DNA of 64,000 bases from JAIQFL01 sp035295745 (GCA_035295745.1 DATGIL010000021.1:168367-232366); one strand, 5' to 3'. Shown: positions 54,156 through 63,684, counted from the first letter of the stretch. Program-made: numbers and translations. Notes: generated from the letters alone by a model not told the origin.

Positions 54156-56097
54156 TCTCTCCTCGCAGCCAGGCGGCGAACACCTCGCCGAAAGGCTTGC
54201 CCTCGTCCGTTAACAACCCACGCTGGCGTAGCACCCCCATCGCGGGAGGAACGCCCCGCGCGGCGTCGCGCAGAGGCATTCGCCAAGCTGCCGGCATAGC
54301 CTTCCACATCTGACGGAAGTGCATCGCGGCCTGTCGTTGAAAGTCGACGAGAGCAGTGTCCGGCCCCGCCGCCTCGACCAGGCACCAGCCGAACAACTGC
54401 AGGAAGTAGCAGTGCCGCCCGCACCATCGGCGCATCAGGTCGGCATCGCCCGGTCCCAGTTGGTCCGCTCCGATCCGGATCGTGGCCTCGTCGCCATCCA
54501 CCTCCAGCAGGCCGACGACAGCCGTTTCCATTCGATTGGTGATCGGCGACACCTTATTGTTCTGCGCGAAGACTTCATCGGGAGCCTCACGCGAGGAGAA
54601 TACCAGGCACACACGACCCAACAGGTCGCGGAGTCGATCGAAGAAGCGGACGTCACAGGTCTGCACAACGGACTCCACCTCGTCGACCAGGACCACCGGC
54701 GGAAGACCCGATGCGGAGACGGCATCGATCCAAGCCGTAAGCCGATCGGCGGCCTCGTCCGCGCTCTCAGGTGAGTCCAGACCCGTAACGGTCTCGACAA
54801 ACTGAGCTGCGGAAACACCGGCGGGACCTTGCCCGGAGACCAGCTTCACCACCACGCCGCGATCGCGCAACCGCTTCTCCCAGGCTGCCAGGATGGTGGT
54901 TTTTCCGATGCGCCAATCGCCCACTAGCCACATGCTGCGGCGTTCATCAAATGCGGCTTCGAGGCGGCGCAACAGACCCGCGCGCCCGAAGCAGTGTTCG
55001 GGACGCGGCGTCCAGGGACTGAACGGATTCGGCTTGCGGCGTACGGACGCCCCGAACGTCCAAGTGATGCGCCCCGCCTGGCTCTCGCGATAGAGGCTGT
55101 TGTCGTCGAACCAATGACCGCCGCGCGGAGAGAAGGACCGGAAACGCAGTGTCGCTTCCATCGGGCGCAGATTCGAATCCAGTTCCAGCCGGACGAATTG
55201 GCACGAGTTGCCGTAGGTGTCGGCGAGACCGCCCTCATACAGCGAGCCGGCGGCCAGTTCGCGAAGCCGGCGGTCCGGATCGATCCAGTCCACCACTTCG
55301 GTCTGATGGAGATGGCCTCGAAGCACGAGGTCGGCGCGATCGCTCAGGAGGCGTTTGACGGAGGCACCATCGGCCAGTTCATGCAGCGGATGATGCATCA
55401 GGACGATGCGCAGGCCGCGGAGCGGATCGCCGCGATCGTCCGTCAGGTGGCGACCCAGTTGGTTCTCGGTGAGGAGCAGGCGGCCAGCATCCGCCTCGTC
55501 GCCACAGAGCCACGCCGTATCGAGGCCGGCGATGTGGATCGGCGAGGGCCATCCGGGAAGGAGTACGGATGATCGATACCCCAATCCCTCGGGCACGAGT
55601 TCGGGTCGTGCGAGTTCGTCCTTCACCCACGCACGGTAGGCCTGTTCCCGCTCGAGGATCGCGACCTTCCAGGAATCCTCGAAGCCCAGAGGCGGCCGTG
55701 CCGAGATGCCGTTCATCCAACGGGACACGCCCAGCAGGTCGGTAGTCGCGGCCAGGTGCCACCGCATCGACTCCCAGACTCCCTTCTGAGCGTAGCGGCC
55801 GATGTCGTGATTGCCGGGGATAACGAAAAGCCGGTCGGACGAGATGCCGAGTTCTTCGCGCAGCGCGGCCAGGAAATCTGTGACCTCGGCGTACTCCTCG
55901 GGCTTGCCGGACTGCGCGGCATCGCCGGTGAAGAAGACGAAGTCGATGCGGCCTTCTTCGGCGAGCAGGGTCTCCAGATTACGAAGCCAGGCATCGCCCA
56001 GGACCCGCCTCCGGCGCCATGGCTCCTTTTCTTCGGGACCCTTTGCGTGGAGGTCAGAGATGTGCAGGAACTGGAGGCGGTAGGAACCGAACGCCAT
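54142..56097 (-). CDS. Metallophosphoesterase-STAND ATPase fusion protein
   Basis: 651 residues. Calcineurin-like phosphoesterase at about 8-330: ISDLHAKG (Asp15, His17), FFTGDAAQSG, PGNHDIG (95-98), MHHPLHEL and RGHLHQTE (261-264) give all five metal motifs. An ATPase domain follows from about 375: FGRAGLLRRLEAAF, Walker A VGDWRIGKTTI (Lys399), Walker B PPVVLVDEVES (Asp472, Glu473), FSSREAPDE, GRHCYFLQLFGWCLV. The end resembles a winged helix. No signal peptide, so cytoplasmic. Co-transcribed and overlapping with the membrane-repeat ATPase. The phosphoesterase would be the effector and the ATPase the switch; this is inference. Confidence 0.88.
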   Translation of the reverse strand: MAFGSYRLQFLHISDLHAKGPEEKEPWRRRRVLGDAWLRNLETLLAEEGRIDFVFFTGDAAQSGKPEEYAEVTDFLAALREELGISSDRLFVIPGNHDIGRYAQKGVWESMRWHLAATTDLLGVSRWMNGISARPPLGFEDSWKVAILEREQAYRAWVKDELARPELVPEGLGYRSSVLLPGWPSPIHIAGLDTAWLCGDEADAGRLLLTENQLGRHLTDDRGDPLRGLRIVLMHHPLHELADGASVKRLLSDRADLVLRGHLHQTEVVDWIDPDRRLRELAAGSLYEGGLADTYGNSCQFVRLELDSNLRPMEATLRFRSFSPRGGHWFDDNSLYRESQAGRITWTFGASVRRKPNPFSPWTPRPEHCFGRAGLLRRLEAAFDERRSMWLVGDWRIGKTTILAAWEKRLRDRGVVVKLVSGQGPAGVSAAQFVETVTGLDSPESADEAADRLTAWIDAVSASGLPPVVLVDEVESVVQTCDVRFFDRLRDLLGRVCLVFSSREAPDEVFAQNNKVSPITNRMETAVVGLLEVDGDEATIRIGADQLGPGDADLMRRWCGRHCYFLQLFGWCLVEAAGPDTALVDFQRQAAMHFRQMWKAMPAAWRMPLRDAARGVPPAMGVLRQRGLLTDEGKPFGEVFAAWLRGEIGRE

Positions 56098-56106
56098 TCC
56101 CCCACT

Positions 56107-57015
56107 CTACTGCAACAGCTTCTTCAACGCCCCTACAATCTTCGGCCAACTGGGCGATTCGGGGGAGCATAACTCGTGATGCGCGATTTGCGGGACGCGA
56201 ATAATTTCCACCGAATCTCCGCTCTTCTTCGCCTTCACCTCGTAGTCTTCGAAGAGCTTCTCGGGGACGATCGTGTCCTCTTCACCCCACACCAGCACTT
56301 GCGGGGTACCAAGCGGAAGCAGCTCGATAGGTGAGGCTGCTGCATATCGCGCCGGCTGTTGCGCAGCAGTGCCGCCCATGACGCGGAGCCCGCCTTCGGC
56401 ACAACCTTGCGGACCGCGCTCGGCATAGGCGCGCATATCGGCGATGCCCGCCAGCGAGACCACTCCGCGCAGCGGCAGCGGATTGGCGGTATGCAGAGGA
56501 CTCTCCGTGGGAATGCGGCGCCGGCCTCCGGTCCAGAGGGCCAGTTGGCCGCCCGCGGAGTGTCCCATCACGACGACGCGGCTGAGGTCCAAATGATACT
56601 GGCCCGCCGATTCCCGCAGGGCATCGACGCCTTTGGCGACATCCTGAAAGGTGCCGGGCCAGGCGCCTCCTTCTTCATGCGCTCGCCGGTATTCCAGATT
56701 CCATGTGGCCCAGCCTTCTTTCGTCAGGGCCGAAGCTAATGGGGCTGTGTATGCGACGTCGGCGTACTGCACCCAACATCCTCCGTGGAGAACCACGACC
56801 ACAGGGAACGGCCCCTTCGTCGCAGGCAGTCTCAATTCGGCGAATTGCTGTGGCGCCTGACCATAAGAAATCTTCGTGGTGGGAGGTTGAGAAGGGAGCA
56901 TGGGAATGTCTCCGGCACCGAGCCGGCGCGTCTGGCAGGAGAGCTTGGCGGTGAGCACCAATGCCATGGCGCCGCAGGCCAGGATGCCGACACGCCGAAG
57001 CCCGAGAGGTTGCAT
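56107..57015 (-). CDS. Secreted alpha/beta hydrolase (esterase/lipase, BD-FAE type)
   Basis: ATG 57015 fits after the DinB stop at 57018. 302 residues: signal peptide (RVGILACGAMALVLTAKLSCQ), oxyanion motif VVVLHGGCWVQ, nucleophile Ser in VMGHSAGGQLALW, acid region WGEEDTIVPE, catalytic His in VPQIAHHELCS. Hydrolyses an ester substrate outside the cytoplasm. The truncated gene at 40964-41551 is a related sequence. Downstream gene of the RNB-DinB-hydrolase run. Confidence 0.9.
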   Translation of the reverse strand: MQPLGLRRVGILACGAMALVLTAKLSCQTRRLGAGDIPMLPSQPPTTKISYGQAPQQFAELRLPATKGPFPVVVVLHGGCWVQYADVAYTAPLASALTKEGWATWNLEYRRAHEEGGAWPGTFQDVAKGVDALRESAGQYHLDLSRVVVMGHSAGGQLALWTGGRRRIPTESPLHTANPLPLRGVVSLAGIADMRAYAERGPQGCAEGGLRVMGGTAAQQPARYAAASPIELLPLGTPQVLVWGEEDTIVPEKLFEDYEVKAKKSGDSVEIIRVPQIAHHELCSPESPSWPKIVGALKKLLQ

Positions 57016-57017
57016 GA

Positions 57018-57482
57018 TTAGAACTCGACCACTGGTGTGGCCTGGTCCGCTCCCACTCGGCCGATCGTGATTTCCGCCTTGAAGTAGTTTTCGCCGCGTA
57101 TCTTGCAATCCGCCAGACGACGGAGCATCGCGATCTGGCCGATGTGGGTGAGCGCGTCAGCGATCGGCCCTTGAAACAACTGCGCGGCCGGATAGCCGAG
57201 CGGCTCGCCGGAGCTGAGCCTCTGATCGAAGGCATGGAGCGCGGCGTGGAAGCGTGTCACCTCCTGATCCCACGGCAGCGGAGGCGCTTCGTGCCACTTG
57301 TGTTTGCCGTCGGCAAGACTGAGCGCCCAATCGAAGAGGTCGCCCATGTGCGCCAGGATCTCGATCGGCGTACGCCCACCCGGTTGCACCTGGAAGTGCG
57401 CGAATTCGGCCGGCGCATTCTGTAGAGCCTTGTTGGCGCGGTACGCCACAGTGGCGACGGTGTGTCGAAGCAGGTCATCCAT
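57018..57482 (-). CDS. DinB-family protein
   Basis: ATG 57482 overlaps the RNB stop by one base (TGATG). 154 residues, four-helix-bundle DinB/YfiT type: MDDLLRHTVATVAYR, PIEILAHMGDLFDWAL, DALTHIGQIAMLRRLADC with histidines spaced as metal ligands. These are putative metal-dependent thiol transferases or related; substrate unknown. Translationally coupled to the ribonuclease. Confidence 0.88.
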   Translation of the reverse strand: MDDLLRHTVATVAYRANKALQNAPAEFAHFQVQPGGRTPIEILAHMGDLFDWALSLADGKHKWHEAPPLPWDQEVTRFHAALHAFDQRLSSGEPLGYPAAQLFQGPIADALTHIGQIAMLRRLADCKIRGENYFKAEITIGRVGADQATPVVEF

Positions 57483-58921
57483 CAGTTCCTCCCAAAATCG
57501 ATAAATCCGCGCTGCGGATCGACGGCCAGCAGGGTGACGGGGATGCGATCGCCGACGTCGAGTCCGTGCTCGCCGTGCATAAGGCGGCCTTCCACCGGCG
57601 GGTCGATCACGCGCACGAACACGCCCTTTGGAGTCACGCCGGTTACGACGGCGGAGAACGATTGTCCGACGCGGGGCAGGAGGCCCACCGCGCAGACGCG
57701 CTTGTTCATGTCGCGCTGCACCTTGCGCGCGGCGTCTTCCTTCAATGTGCAATTGCGCGCGATGGCTGCCAACTCGTCATCGGAATAAGGCGCGGGTCCG
57801 CCGAGCCCTTTGAGCAGGCGCTGCGTCACGATGTCCGCGAAACGGCGATTGGGCGCGGTGGAATGTGTGTAGTCTTGCGCGGCCAGGCCAAAATGGCCCT
57901 GCTCGGTGTCGCCCTTGCGGCTGAGAACGTATTCGCCGGGGCCCATCAGTTTCAGCACCGACAGCGAGATGTCGGGGTAGTGTACGGGATCGGCTTGTTT
58001 GCGGCGTACCAGAAAGGCATTCAGGGCTCCCGAATCGGGATCGGGAGGGAGTTTCTCGCCATAGTGCCCGGCGAGTTCCACGATGCGCGGCCAACGTTCG
58101 GGAGCTTTGACGATACGGCGAATGGAGGAGACCCCGGCATCCCGGAGAGTGCGCGCCATCACCTCGTTGGCGCCGATCATGAAGTCTTCAATCAGTCTGG
58201 ATGCGCGATTCTGGCGGCGAGCGGTGACGTCGCGGACCTGGCCATCGGAAATCACGGGCTGCGTCTCGACGCGATCGAAGCTGAGAGCGCCCAGGCGTCC
58301 GCGCGCGGCGCGCAGTAAGTGAGCCGCTTCGTTCTGGAGTTGGAGCTGTGCCTGCAGGTCCGATGACGCGGCCACCTTCGGTGGCGGAGCGCCCGTACCC
58401 TCAAGCCACGGACCGACCGCGTTGTAGGTGAGCTGGGCGTGATTGCGGGTGATGGCGCGGTAAATGCGGGTATCGGCAATGTTGCCGTCGGCGGTCACTA
58501 CCATGTCGATAACGACGGAGGCGCGATCGCCATTCTCCTGGAGAGAAGTGAGGTCGGTGGAGAGGCGTTCGGGCAACATCGGGAACGTCCGGACGCCGGC
58601 GTAGACAGTGGTGGTCTCGTGCGAGGCGTGGACGTCAATGGGGGTGCCCTTGGGAACTGCCGCGTCAACGTCCGCGATACCAACGAGCACGCGAATGCCT
58701 TGGGGAGTACGTTCGGCCCACTCGACTTGGTCGAGGTCGCGGGAGTCGTCATTGTCGATGGACGACCAGAGGAGTCCGGTGAGGTCTTGCAGGCTGCGGT
58801 CGGGCTCGGAACGGATGGTATCGAGCTGCTGCTCCGCATCGGGAGGAAAGTCGGGAGAGAACCCACGATCGAGCATCTCCTGACGGGCGGCGGCTACGAG
58901 GTTAAAGCCGTTATGGGCCAT
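57482..58921 (-). CDS. RNB-domain exoribonuclease (RNase II/R family, short form)
   Basis: Start at ATG 58921 (MAHNGFNLVAAARQ) or 58939. About 480 residues. The RNB catalytic motif SSIDNDDSRDLDQVEWAE has the Mg-binding aspartates; YRAITRNHAQLTYNAV, IEDFMIGANEVMAR, HYPDISLSVLKLMGPGEY, YTHSTAPNRRFADIVTQR follow. A short S1-like RNA-binding region closes the protein (VVTGVTPKGVFVRVIDPPVEGRL). No N-terminal cold-shock domains, unlike E. coli RNase R. 3'-5' RNA degradation. Confidence 0.92.
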   Translation of the reverse strand: MAHNGFNLVAAARQEMLDRGFSPDFPPDAEQQLDTIRSEPDRSLQDLTGLLWSSIDNDDSRDLDQVEWAERTPQGIRVLVGIADVDAAVPKGTPIDVHASHETTTVYAGVRTFPMLPERLSTDLTSLQENGDRASVVIDMVVTADGNIADTRIYRAITRNHAQLTYNAVGPWLEGTGAPPPKVAASSDLQAQLQLQNEAAHLLRAARGRLGALSFDRVETQPVISDGQVRDVTARRQNRASRLIEDFMIGANEVMARTLRDAGVSSIRRIVKAPERWPRIVELAGHYGEKLPPDPDSGALNAFLVRRKQADPVHYPDISLSVLKLMGPGEYVLSRKGDTEQGHFGLAAQDYTHSTAPNRRFADIVTQRLLKGLGGPAPYSDDELAAIARNCTLKEDAARKVQRDMNKRVCAVGLLPRVGQSFSAVVTGVTPKGVFVRVIDPPVEGRLMHGEHGLDVGDRIPVTLLAVDPQRGFIDFGRN

Positions 58922-59175
58922 GTTCTCTGAGGGTAACACGGGCTTTCTGACGGGCTTCGGGCGCCCACGTGGAGCGGGTTACCGACCTGGTGAATGGGCG
59001 ACATTCACCGGTTTGAATGAAAGGGATGATGGAGTTTGTCTTTCTTGACAGTCGATCCGAGTTTGCCGACATCCAGACGCACCTTTGGTCTTTCGCATTG
59101 GTTACTGCGTCAGCAGGATTTATCCCGTTACCCCAAGGTAAAATGTCAGCATAAGTGTTCCACAGCCGCCGACCT

Positions 59176-61458
59176 TCATTGGACATTTAGCGTGGTCATA
59201 TTCGATAGCTTGCCATCCGCCACCACGTAGACGCTTACCTCACCCATACCAGCCAGGCTCGCGGGGAGCGCTACGTTCACTTGGTCGAGGCCTTCATATT
59301 GACCCTGCGCACCCGCATATTGCAACGGCGCCGGCTGGCCCGCGATGTAGACCTGAACTGTTCCCGCACCCCGAATTCCCGTCCCATACAGGGAGACATA
59401 CACGGCGCCGGGAGTGCTTCCCAGGCTGAGCGCCGAAGAGAGACAACTGATCGGTACTGCGCTCTGGCAGGAAAAGACACTGAGCGGCGTGACAGCTCCG
59501 GAAACCGATACGCGCTCGGCTAGCGCAGCGGCCACGCCGGCGCCATTTCCGTTCGCCGAGTAGAGACCGGGCGAGACCGCCGCCACGGTGAGCGATCCGC
59601 TGAGAACCGTCGCAGCGCCGCGCGTCACTTTCACGGATGCGGCCCCTTGAGCGACCCCGCTGGGGATCAGAAAGCTGGCCTGTCCGGGAGATACGTAATA
59701 AAGGGGAGCAGCGCTGGCCGTTCCTTTGCTATCTGTGATCGTGATGGCCGTATCGCCCAGGGTCACTGGCAGCGTTTGGCCAGACGCGGTGATGATCTGG
59801 GACGCGAAACCGGAACCGAATGCGGTCACAAGTTGCTGGGGCGCCACCGGTCCCGGCTGGTAACTGGCCGAATTCACGAACGACGCCACAGGCGGGGTGG
59901 TGAGATCGGCGCGCAATACGCTATAGGGAGGCACCCTGATGGGGTTGGCGGAACTCGCGGTCTGAATCGAAATCGTATTCTTACTGGTTGAGGTGTTCGA
60001 CGTGCTGGGATCGGCTGCAGTGATGAACTGTAAGGGAAACGTCCCAGTGGCTGCCGCGCCGTTGATGCGGACCGTCACCTGGTGCGACGTGGCGCTCTTG
60101 TTGGTGAGGACCACGGACAATCCTCCCTGTGCGTTGGTGTAACTCATCGCGTAAAGCGCCGGAATGGGCTCCATCCCTGTGGCCGGAATCGTTGCGCCGC
60201 CGGTGACCACAGTCTGGTTCGATTGAACCGCGTGGTTGATGACACCGTTCAGTACAGCAGTTCCGAGGGCTTGCGCGGCGACGTAGAATCCGAAGTTCAG
60301 CGACAGCGTGTTGATGGGCATGCCGGCGGCGGCCGCTGTCTCCACGTCGGAGGAATGATTGTTGGAGGCCAAAACACCGGCGTTGTGGGAGATTTCACTG
60401 GGCCCCACGTGCAGCACCGCGGGGATAGTGGACATGCGCATGATGTATTCCGCCGAATAGATTCCTCCCCATACGGTGCCGCAGGTGATCGACGAAGCTC
60501 CGGTGGCGGCGTCGTTGGGTATGGAGGGATCGAACTCGGTATTGAGAAACCGGACGCCCGAAGGGCCGATCGGGTTGAGGGCGGTAATCACCGCACTGCT
60601 CCGGGTAACCAACTCCGCGCTTTCGTCCGCCATCCATTGGGCGAAATTTCCGGTGCTCTGGGCGGGATAGTGATGAAAGGTGATCGCGTCCCAATACTTA
60701 TTGGGATATGCTGCCATGGCGACATTCCATGCATTGGTAGCGGCTCCTGCATGGGCCTGATCGGTGACGAAGACGGCCACGATGGCGTTGGGAAGCACCC
60801 CTTTGATGGCGTCGCGATACGGCTTCATGGCGTCCAGATAGGCGGTTGCCGTGGCCCAGAAAGTGGGATAGAGATACGGCTCGTTAGACAACTCCCACGC
60901 TGCCACCTGAATATTGTTGGCTTTGACGTAAGCCGCCAGTTGGCCGGCGGATACGGCCGTGTCGGTGTATCCATTAACGCAAATGATGAGGGGCGCGCCC
61001 AACAGGTTGGCTCGACTGGCGGCGTCGATGAGCTTCGCGCCCCCTCTTCCCGACACCAGAGCGATCACCGTGGGATCGGTGCCGACACCCGAAGTGGCTG
61101 GGAATTGCGCATACCAGTCCATGTCGTCCTCGCCGGTTTGCCAGTTATAGATATCGCTGGAGGTCCCGCCAGGAAAGCGCACCCAGCCGAATTCGAGGGG
61201 TGCCGCCAGGGCATTGAAGTGGTAATCCCAATACTCAATAGGTACGCCGAGGTCGGCGCTGACACCGGAGAACCCCGATGCGATGGGGGTGGTCACAGCG
61301 GTGTTTATATCGATGGAAGCAGGGACGGGGGCGGTGGTCTGTGCGAGCGCCGGTATCGGAGGTGTGGCCAGAAGGGCCGTGCCGAGCAGATAGAACCATC
61401 CGTGGAACGGTTTTCGATACAGCGGCCAATGGAGGGTTGATCGCCGGCAAGCAGACAT
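59176..61458 (-). CDS. Secreted clan-A glycoside hydrolase with C-terminal TIGR03437 domain
   Basis: 760 residues. Signal region to about residue 40. TIM-barrel of the GH39/51/79 kind: WVRFPGGTSSDIYNW, acid/base Glu193 in AWELSNEPYLYP, AITFHHYPA, nucleophile Glu308 in VRFLNTEFDPS. A beta-sandwich follows (about 425-520), then TIGR03437 (Solibacter uncharacterised C-terminal domain) from about 525 (SFVNSASYQPG, VAPQQLVTAFGSGFA, PLYYVSPGQASFLIP) to the end. Exact GH family and substrate uncertain; arabinofuranosidase, glucuronidase or xylosidase are possible. Supports a polysaccharide-degrading host. Confidence 0.85.
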   Translation of the reverse strand: MSACRRSTLHWPLYRKPFHGWFYLLGTALLATPPIPALAQTTAPVPASIDINTAVTTPIASGFSGVSADLGVPIEYWDYHFNALAAPLEFGWVRFPGGTSSDIYNWQTGEDDMDWYAQFPATSGVGTDPTVIALVSGRGGAKLIDAASRANLLGAPLIICVNGYTDTAVSAGQLAAYVKANNIQVAAWELSNEPYLYPTFWATATAYLDAMKPYRDAIKGVLPNAIVAVFVTDQAHAGAATNAWNVAMAAYPNKYWDAITFHHYPAQSTGNFAQWMADESAELVTRSSAVITALNPIGPSGVRFLNTEFDPSIPNDAATGASSITCGTVWGGIYSAEYIMRMSTIPAVLHVGPSEISHNAGVLASNNHSSDVETAAAAGMPINTLSLNFGFYVAAQALGTAVLNGVINHAVQSNQTVVTGGATIPATGMEPIPALYAMSYTNAQGGLSVVLTNKSATSHQVTVRINGAAATGTFPLQFITAADPSTSNTSTSKNTISIQTASSANPIRVPPYSVLRADLTTPPVASFVNSASYQPGPVAPQQLVTAFGSGFASQIITASGQTLPVTLGDTAITITDSKGTASAAPLYYVSPGQASFLIPSGVAQGAASVKVTRGAATVLSGSLTVAAVSPGLYSANGNGAGVAAALAERVSVSGAVTPLSVFSCQSAVPISCLSSALSLGSTPGAVYVSLYGTGIRGAGTVQVYIAGQPAPLQYAGAQGQYEGLDQVNVALPASLAGMGEVSVYVVADGKLSNMTTLNVQ

Positions 61459-61833
61459 TTGCGGTTATTCTAGCATCGTGCGAATTGGTCCCAAGGTGAT
61501 CCCGAACCCGACGTTCTGAGCAACGAGCCTCCGGTTTGCGAAGCGGTTACCGAAATTTCGGCCTGGCTGCGAAAGCGCCACAGGTTGAAAGGTACCGAAA
61601 GAACAATTGCCGAGTAGCCATCTCGCAAAGTACGCAGTTTCAGAAGTCCGCCGACGTATCGCCAGATCGCTTGCTTACGCGCGCGGCTCGCAACGAAGAC
61701 ACGACCGTATCAACGAAACGAGGTACTCAATAGTGGTTGTGCGCTATACGGCAGTTCCGGCGGACGAAAGACGGGCTGCGGGAACCAATTCCTTACGTCG
61801 ACGCTTATTGCTCACCGATCTTCTTCGGGGGGG
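61459..61833. other. Intergenic region
   Basis: 375 bases. No gene is supported. A minor plus-strand frame 61474-61617 reads EAVTEISAWLRKRHRLKG without a start codon or known homologue. No clear hairpin terminator seen. Confidence 0.35.
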
Positions 61834-62928
61834 CTACTGCAGCTTACCGCGGCCTTCGACTTTCCAGATCTCCTCTACCGTGTCGCCGCGAATGCCGTAC
61901 ATCTGCTCGTGCAGATTTACCGCGACACAGATATGATTCGGAACGATGTGTACGCGATCGCCGATGGCGAAGGTCCGCTCAGCCCTGGAGACGTCGATGT
62001 ATCCGTGCTCCTCGTTCATTTTGTGGAAGCGCGCGCCGGGCGCTTCCACTATGTGACCGAACGTCACTTCCGTGGAGTTCGCCAGCCGGTCGGAGGAGAA
62101 GGTCTTGGATCCGCCATCCACGATCATTTGCCCGGGGCGAGCCGTCGAAACCACCGTCGCGAGTACGGTCGCCGCACAGTCTTCAGGACCACACCCGCCG
62201 CTTCGAACGGTGTTGACGTCGTTGTAGACATAAGTGCCGGGACGGATCTCGGTGAGGCCTGGCAGTTCATGAGAATGGTAGAGCGTGGGAGTGGATCCGC
62301 CGCTCACGATCTTCACGGGAATGCCCGCATTTCGGAAATCCGAAAGAATGGAGCAGAGCAGCTCGCCGACCTGGCGGAGGGCACGGAGTCCGGTCTCGTT
62401 GAGGTCCTTGACTTGCCCCGGATAGAAGGTGATGCCTTCAAAAGAAAGATTCGGCAGTTTCCGAATCGCCTGCGCAAGCTGGAGCAGTGGCTCGCCGGGC
62501 GACACGCCGACGCGTCCGAGGCCCACGTCGACTTCGGCGAGCACTCCGACTTCAATCTGCGCGGAGTGCGCGGCCTCGGAAAGTTGACGGGCGGCTGCCT
62601 CGCTGTCGAGCGCCACCGTAACACGGGTGCGCCGGGCGACGGCCATCAGACGTTCGAGCTTGGTGTGCCCGATGATGGGAAAGGCCACCAGCAAATCCGC
62701 CGGTTCCGCTCCCAGCATCACTTCGGCCTCGGAGACTTTGGCGACGGTCAAGCCGGCAGCGCCTTCGGCCAACTGGCGGCGGCCGATGCGGGTGGACTTG
62801 TGCGTCTTGGTGTGCGGCCGGAGGCGAAGGCCGTGCTGCCTGGTGTAGCCGGCCACGCGATGAAGATTTGCTTCCAGAATGTCGAGGTCGACGACCAGAG
62901 CGGGCGTATCGATTTCCGAAACGTGCAT
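61834..62928 (-). CDS. PLP- and metal-dependent D-serine dehydratase/D-threonine aldolase-like enzyme
   Basis: 364 residues. Alanine-racemase-like N-terminal barrel: IDTPALVVDLDILEANL, PLP lysine Lys41 in LRPHTKTHKS, then VDGGSKTFSSD and the metal motif H-x-C in VPNHICVAVNLHE. These fit the eukaryotic-type D-serine dehydratase/D-threonine aldolase family. Cytoplasmic breakdown of D-hydroxy amino acids is inferred. Divergent to the SCO1 gene. Confidence 0.9.
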   Translation of the reverse strand: MHVSEIDTPALVVDLDILEANLHRVAGYTRQHGLRLRPHTKTHKSTRIGRRQLAEGAAGLTVAKVSEAEVMLGAEPADLLVAFPIIGHTKLERLMAVARRTRVTVALDSEAAARQLSEAAHSAQIEVGVLAEVDVGLGRVGVSPGEPLLQLAQAIRKLPNLSFEGITFYPGQVKDLNETGLRALRQVGELLCSILSDFRNAGIPVKIVSGGSTPTLYHSHELPGLTEIRPGTYVYNDVNTVRSGGCGPEDCAATVLATVVSTARPGQMIVDGGSKTFSSDRLANSTEVTFGHIVEAPGARFHKMNEEHGYIDVSRAERTFAIGDRVHIVPNHICVAVNLHEQMYGIRGDTVEEIWKVEGRGKLQ

Positions 62929-62942
62929 ACCAACAGGATATG

Positions 62943-63527
62943 ATGAATGCCATGTTGGGGAATTCGAAACTGACGCGACGATCGTTGCTGAGCCTTCCGT
63001 TGCTCGCCGCGCCGCTTGCGGCCCTGCAGGAGAACCAGCCCGCGGCGCAGCGATACTTCACCGACGTAGTGCTGGTCAACCAGTTTGGACAGCCCATGCG
63101 ATTCTATTCCGACTTGCTTAAGGATCACGTTGTGGTGATCAACGCGTTCTTCAGCGCGTGCAAGGACAGTTGCCCCATGATGGCCGGTACCTACTCGAAG
63201 CTGCAGGACGTGCTCGGTTTGCATCTCGGCAAAGATGCGTACCTGATTTCGATTTCCGTCGATAGTGAATCGGATACACCGGAAAAGCTCAAGGAATATG
63301 GGGAGCGCTTCCACGCTCGCCCGGGCTGGTTTTTTCTGACGGGGAAAAAGGAGAACGTGGAGTTCGCGCTCACGAAGGTCGGATTGAAGCCTCCGCGCAA
63401 GGAGGATCATCTGTCGGTCTTTATGGTCGGCAACCTGGCCACGGGTTTATGGAAAAAAGCGTTCGGCCTCGCCAGCGCCGGCGAAGTCGCCAAGGTCGTA
63501 GAAAGCGTTCTCAAGGATCGGGGTTGA
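62943..63527 (+). CDS. SCO1/SenC-family copper/redox protein
   Basis: ATG 62943 gives a twin-arginine-like N-terminus (KLTRRSLLSLPLLAAPLAAL). 194 residues. Thioredoxin-like SCO fold: FFSACKDSCPMMAGTYSKLQ holds the C-x3-C-P copper motif, KEDHLSVFMVGN the conserved His. Delivers copper to cytochrome oxidase CuA or acts as thiol oxidoreductase. The his leader begins right after its stop. Confidence 0.9.
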   Translation: MNAMLGNSKLTRRSLLSLPLLAAPLAALQENQPAAQRYFTDVVLVNQFGQPMRFYSDLLKDHVVVINAFFSACKDSCPMMAGTYSKLQDVLGLHLGKDAYLISISVDSESDTPEKLKEYGERFHARPGWFFLTGKKENVEFALTKVGLKPPRKEDHLSVFMVGNLATGLWKKAFGLASAGEVAKVVESVLKDRG

Positions 63528-63549
63528 TTCGATGTTATACTGCTGTTTT

Positions 63550-63615
63550 ATGGCGTTCGGCGCGGCACATCATCATCACCACCATACGTCCCAAGCGCGC
63601 CGGGCAACGCTCTGA
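63550..63615 (+). CDS. hisL: Histidine operon leader peptide with six consecutive His codons
   Basis: 21 codons from ATG 63550 reading MAFGAAHHHHHHTSQARRATL and a stop at 63613-63615; an in-frame ATG at 63532 extends it by MLYCCF. The six His codons (63568-63585) are CAT or CAC. It is followed by a terminator (63644-63675) and by hisI, which is the usual layout of ribosome-mediated attenuation. TATACT at 63536-63541 lies 8 bases before ATG 63550 and could be a -10 box, making the transcript leaderless. The gene is below usual ORF size cut-offs. Confidence 0.85.
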   Translation: MAFGAAHHHHHHTSQARRATL

Positions 63616-63643
63616 TCTCCATCAAACCGAAATTGGAAAGGAC

Positions 63644-63675
63644 GCCCGCCGCAGTACTGGCGGGCTTTTTGTTTT
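63644..63675 (+). terminator. his attenuator terminator
   Basis: Perfect 7-base stem GCCCGCC (63644-63650)/GGCGGGC (63659-63665), 8-base loop, then TTTTTGTTTT. CGGGC at 63601-63605, just before the leader stop, is complementary to GCCCG at 63644-63648 and could form a competing antiterminator when ribosomes stall on the His codons. Confidence 0.85.
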
Positions 63676-63684
63676 GTATTCACA

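Noticed and set aside
60082..61440. 452-codon plus-strand open frame
   Set aside because: Antisense to the glycoside hydrolase, no recognisable domain.
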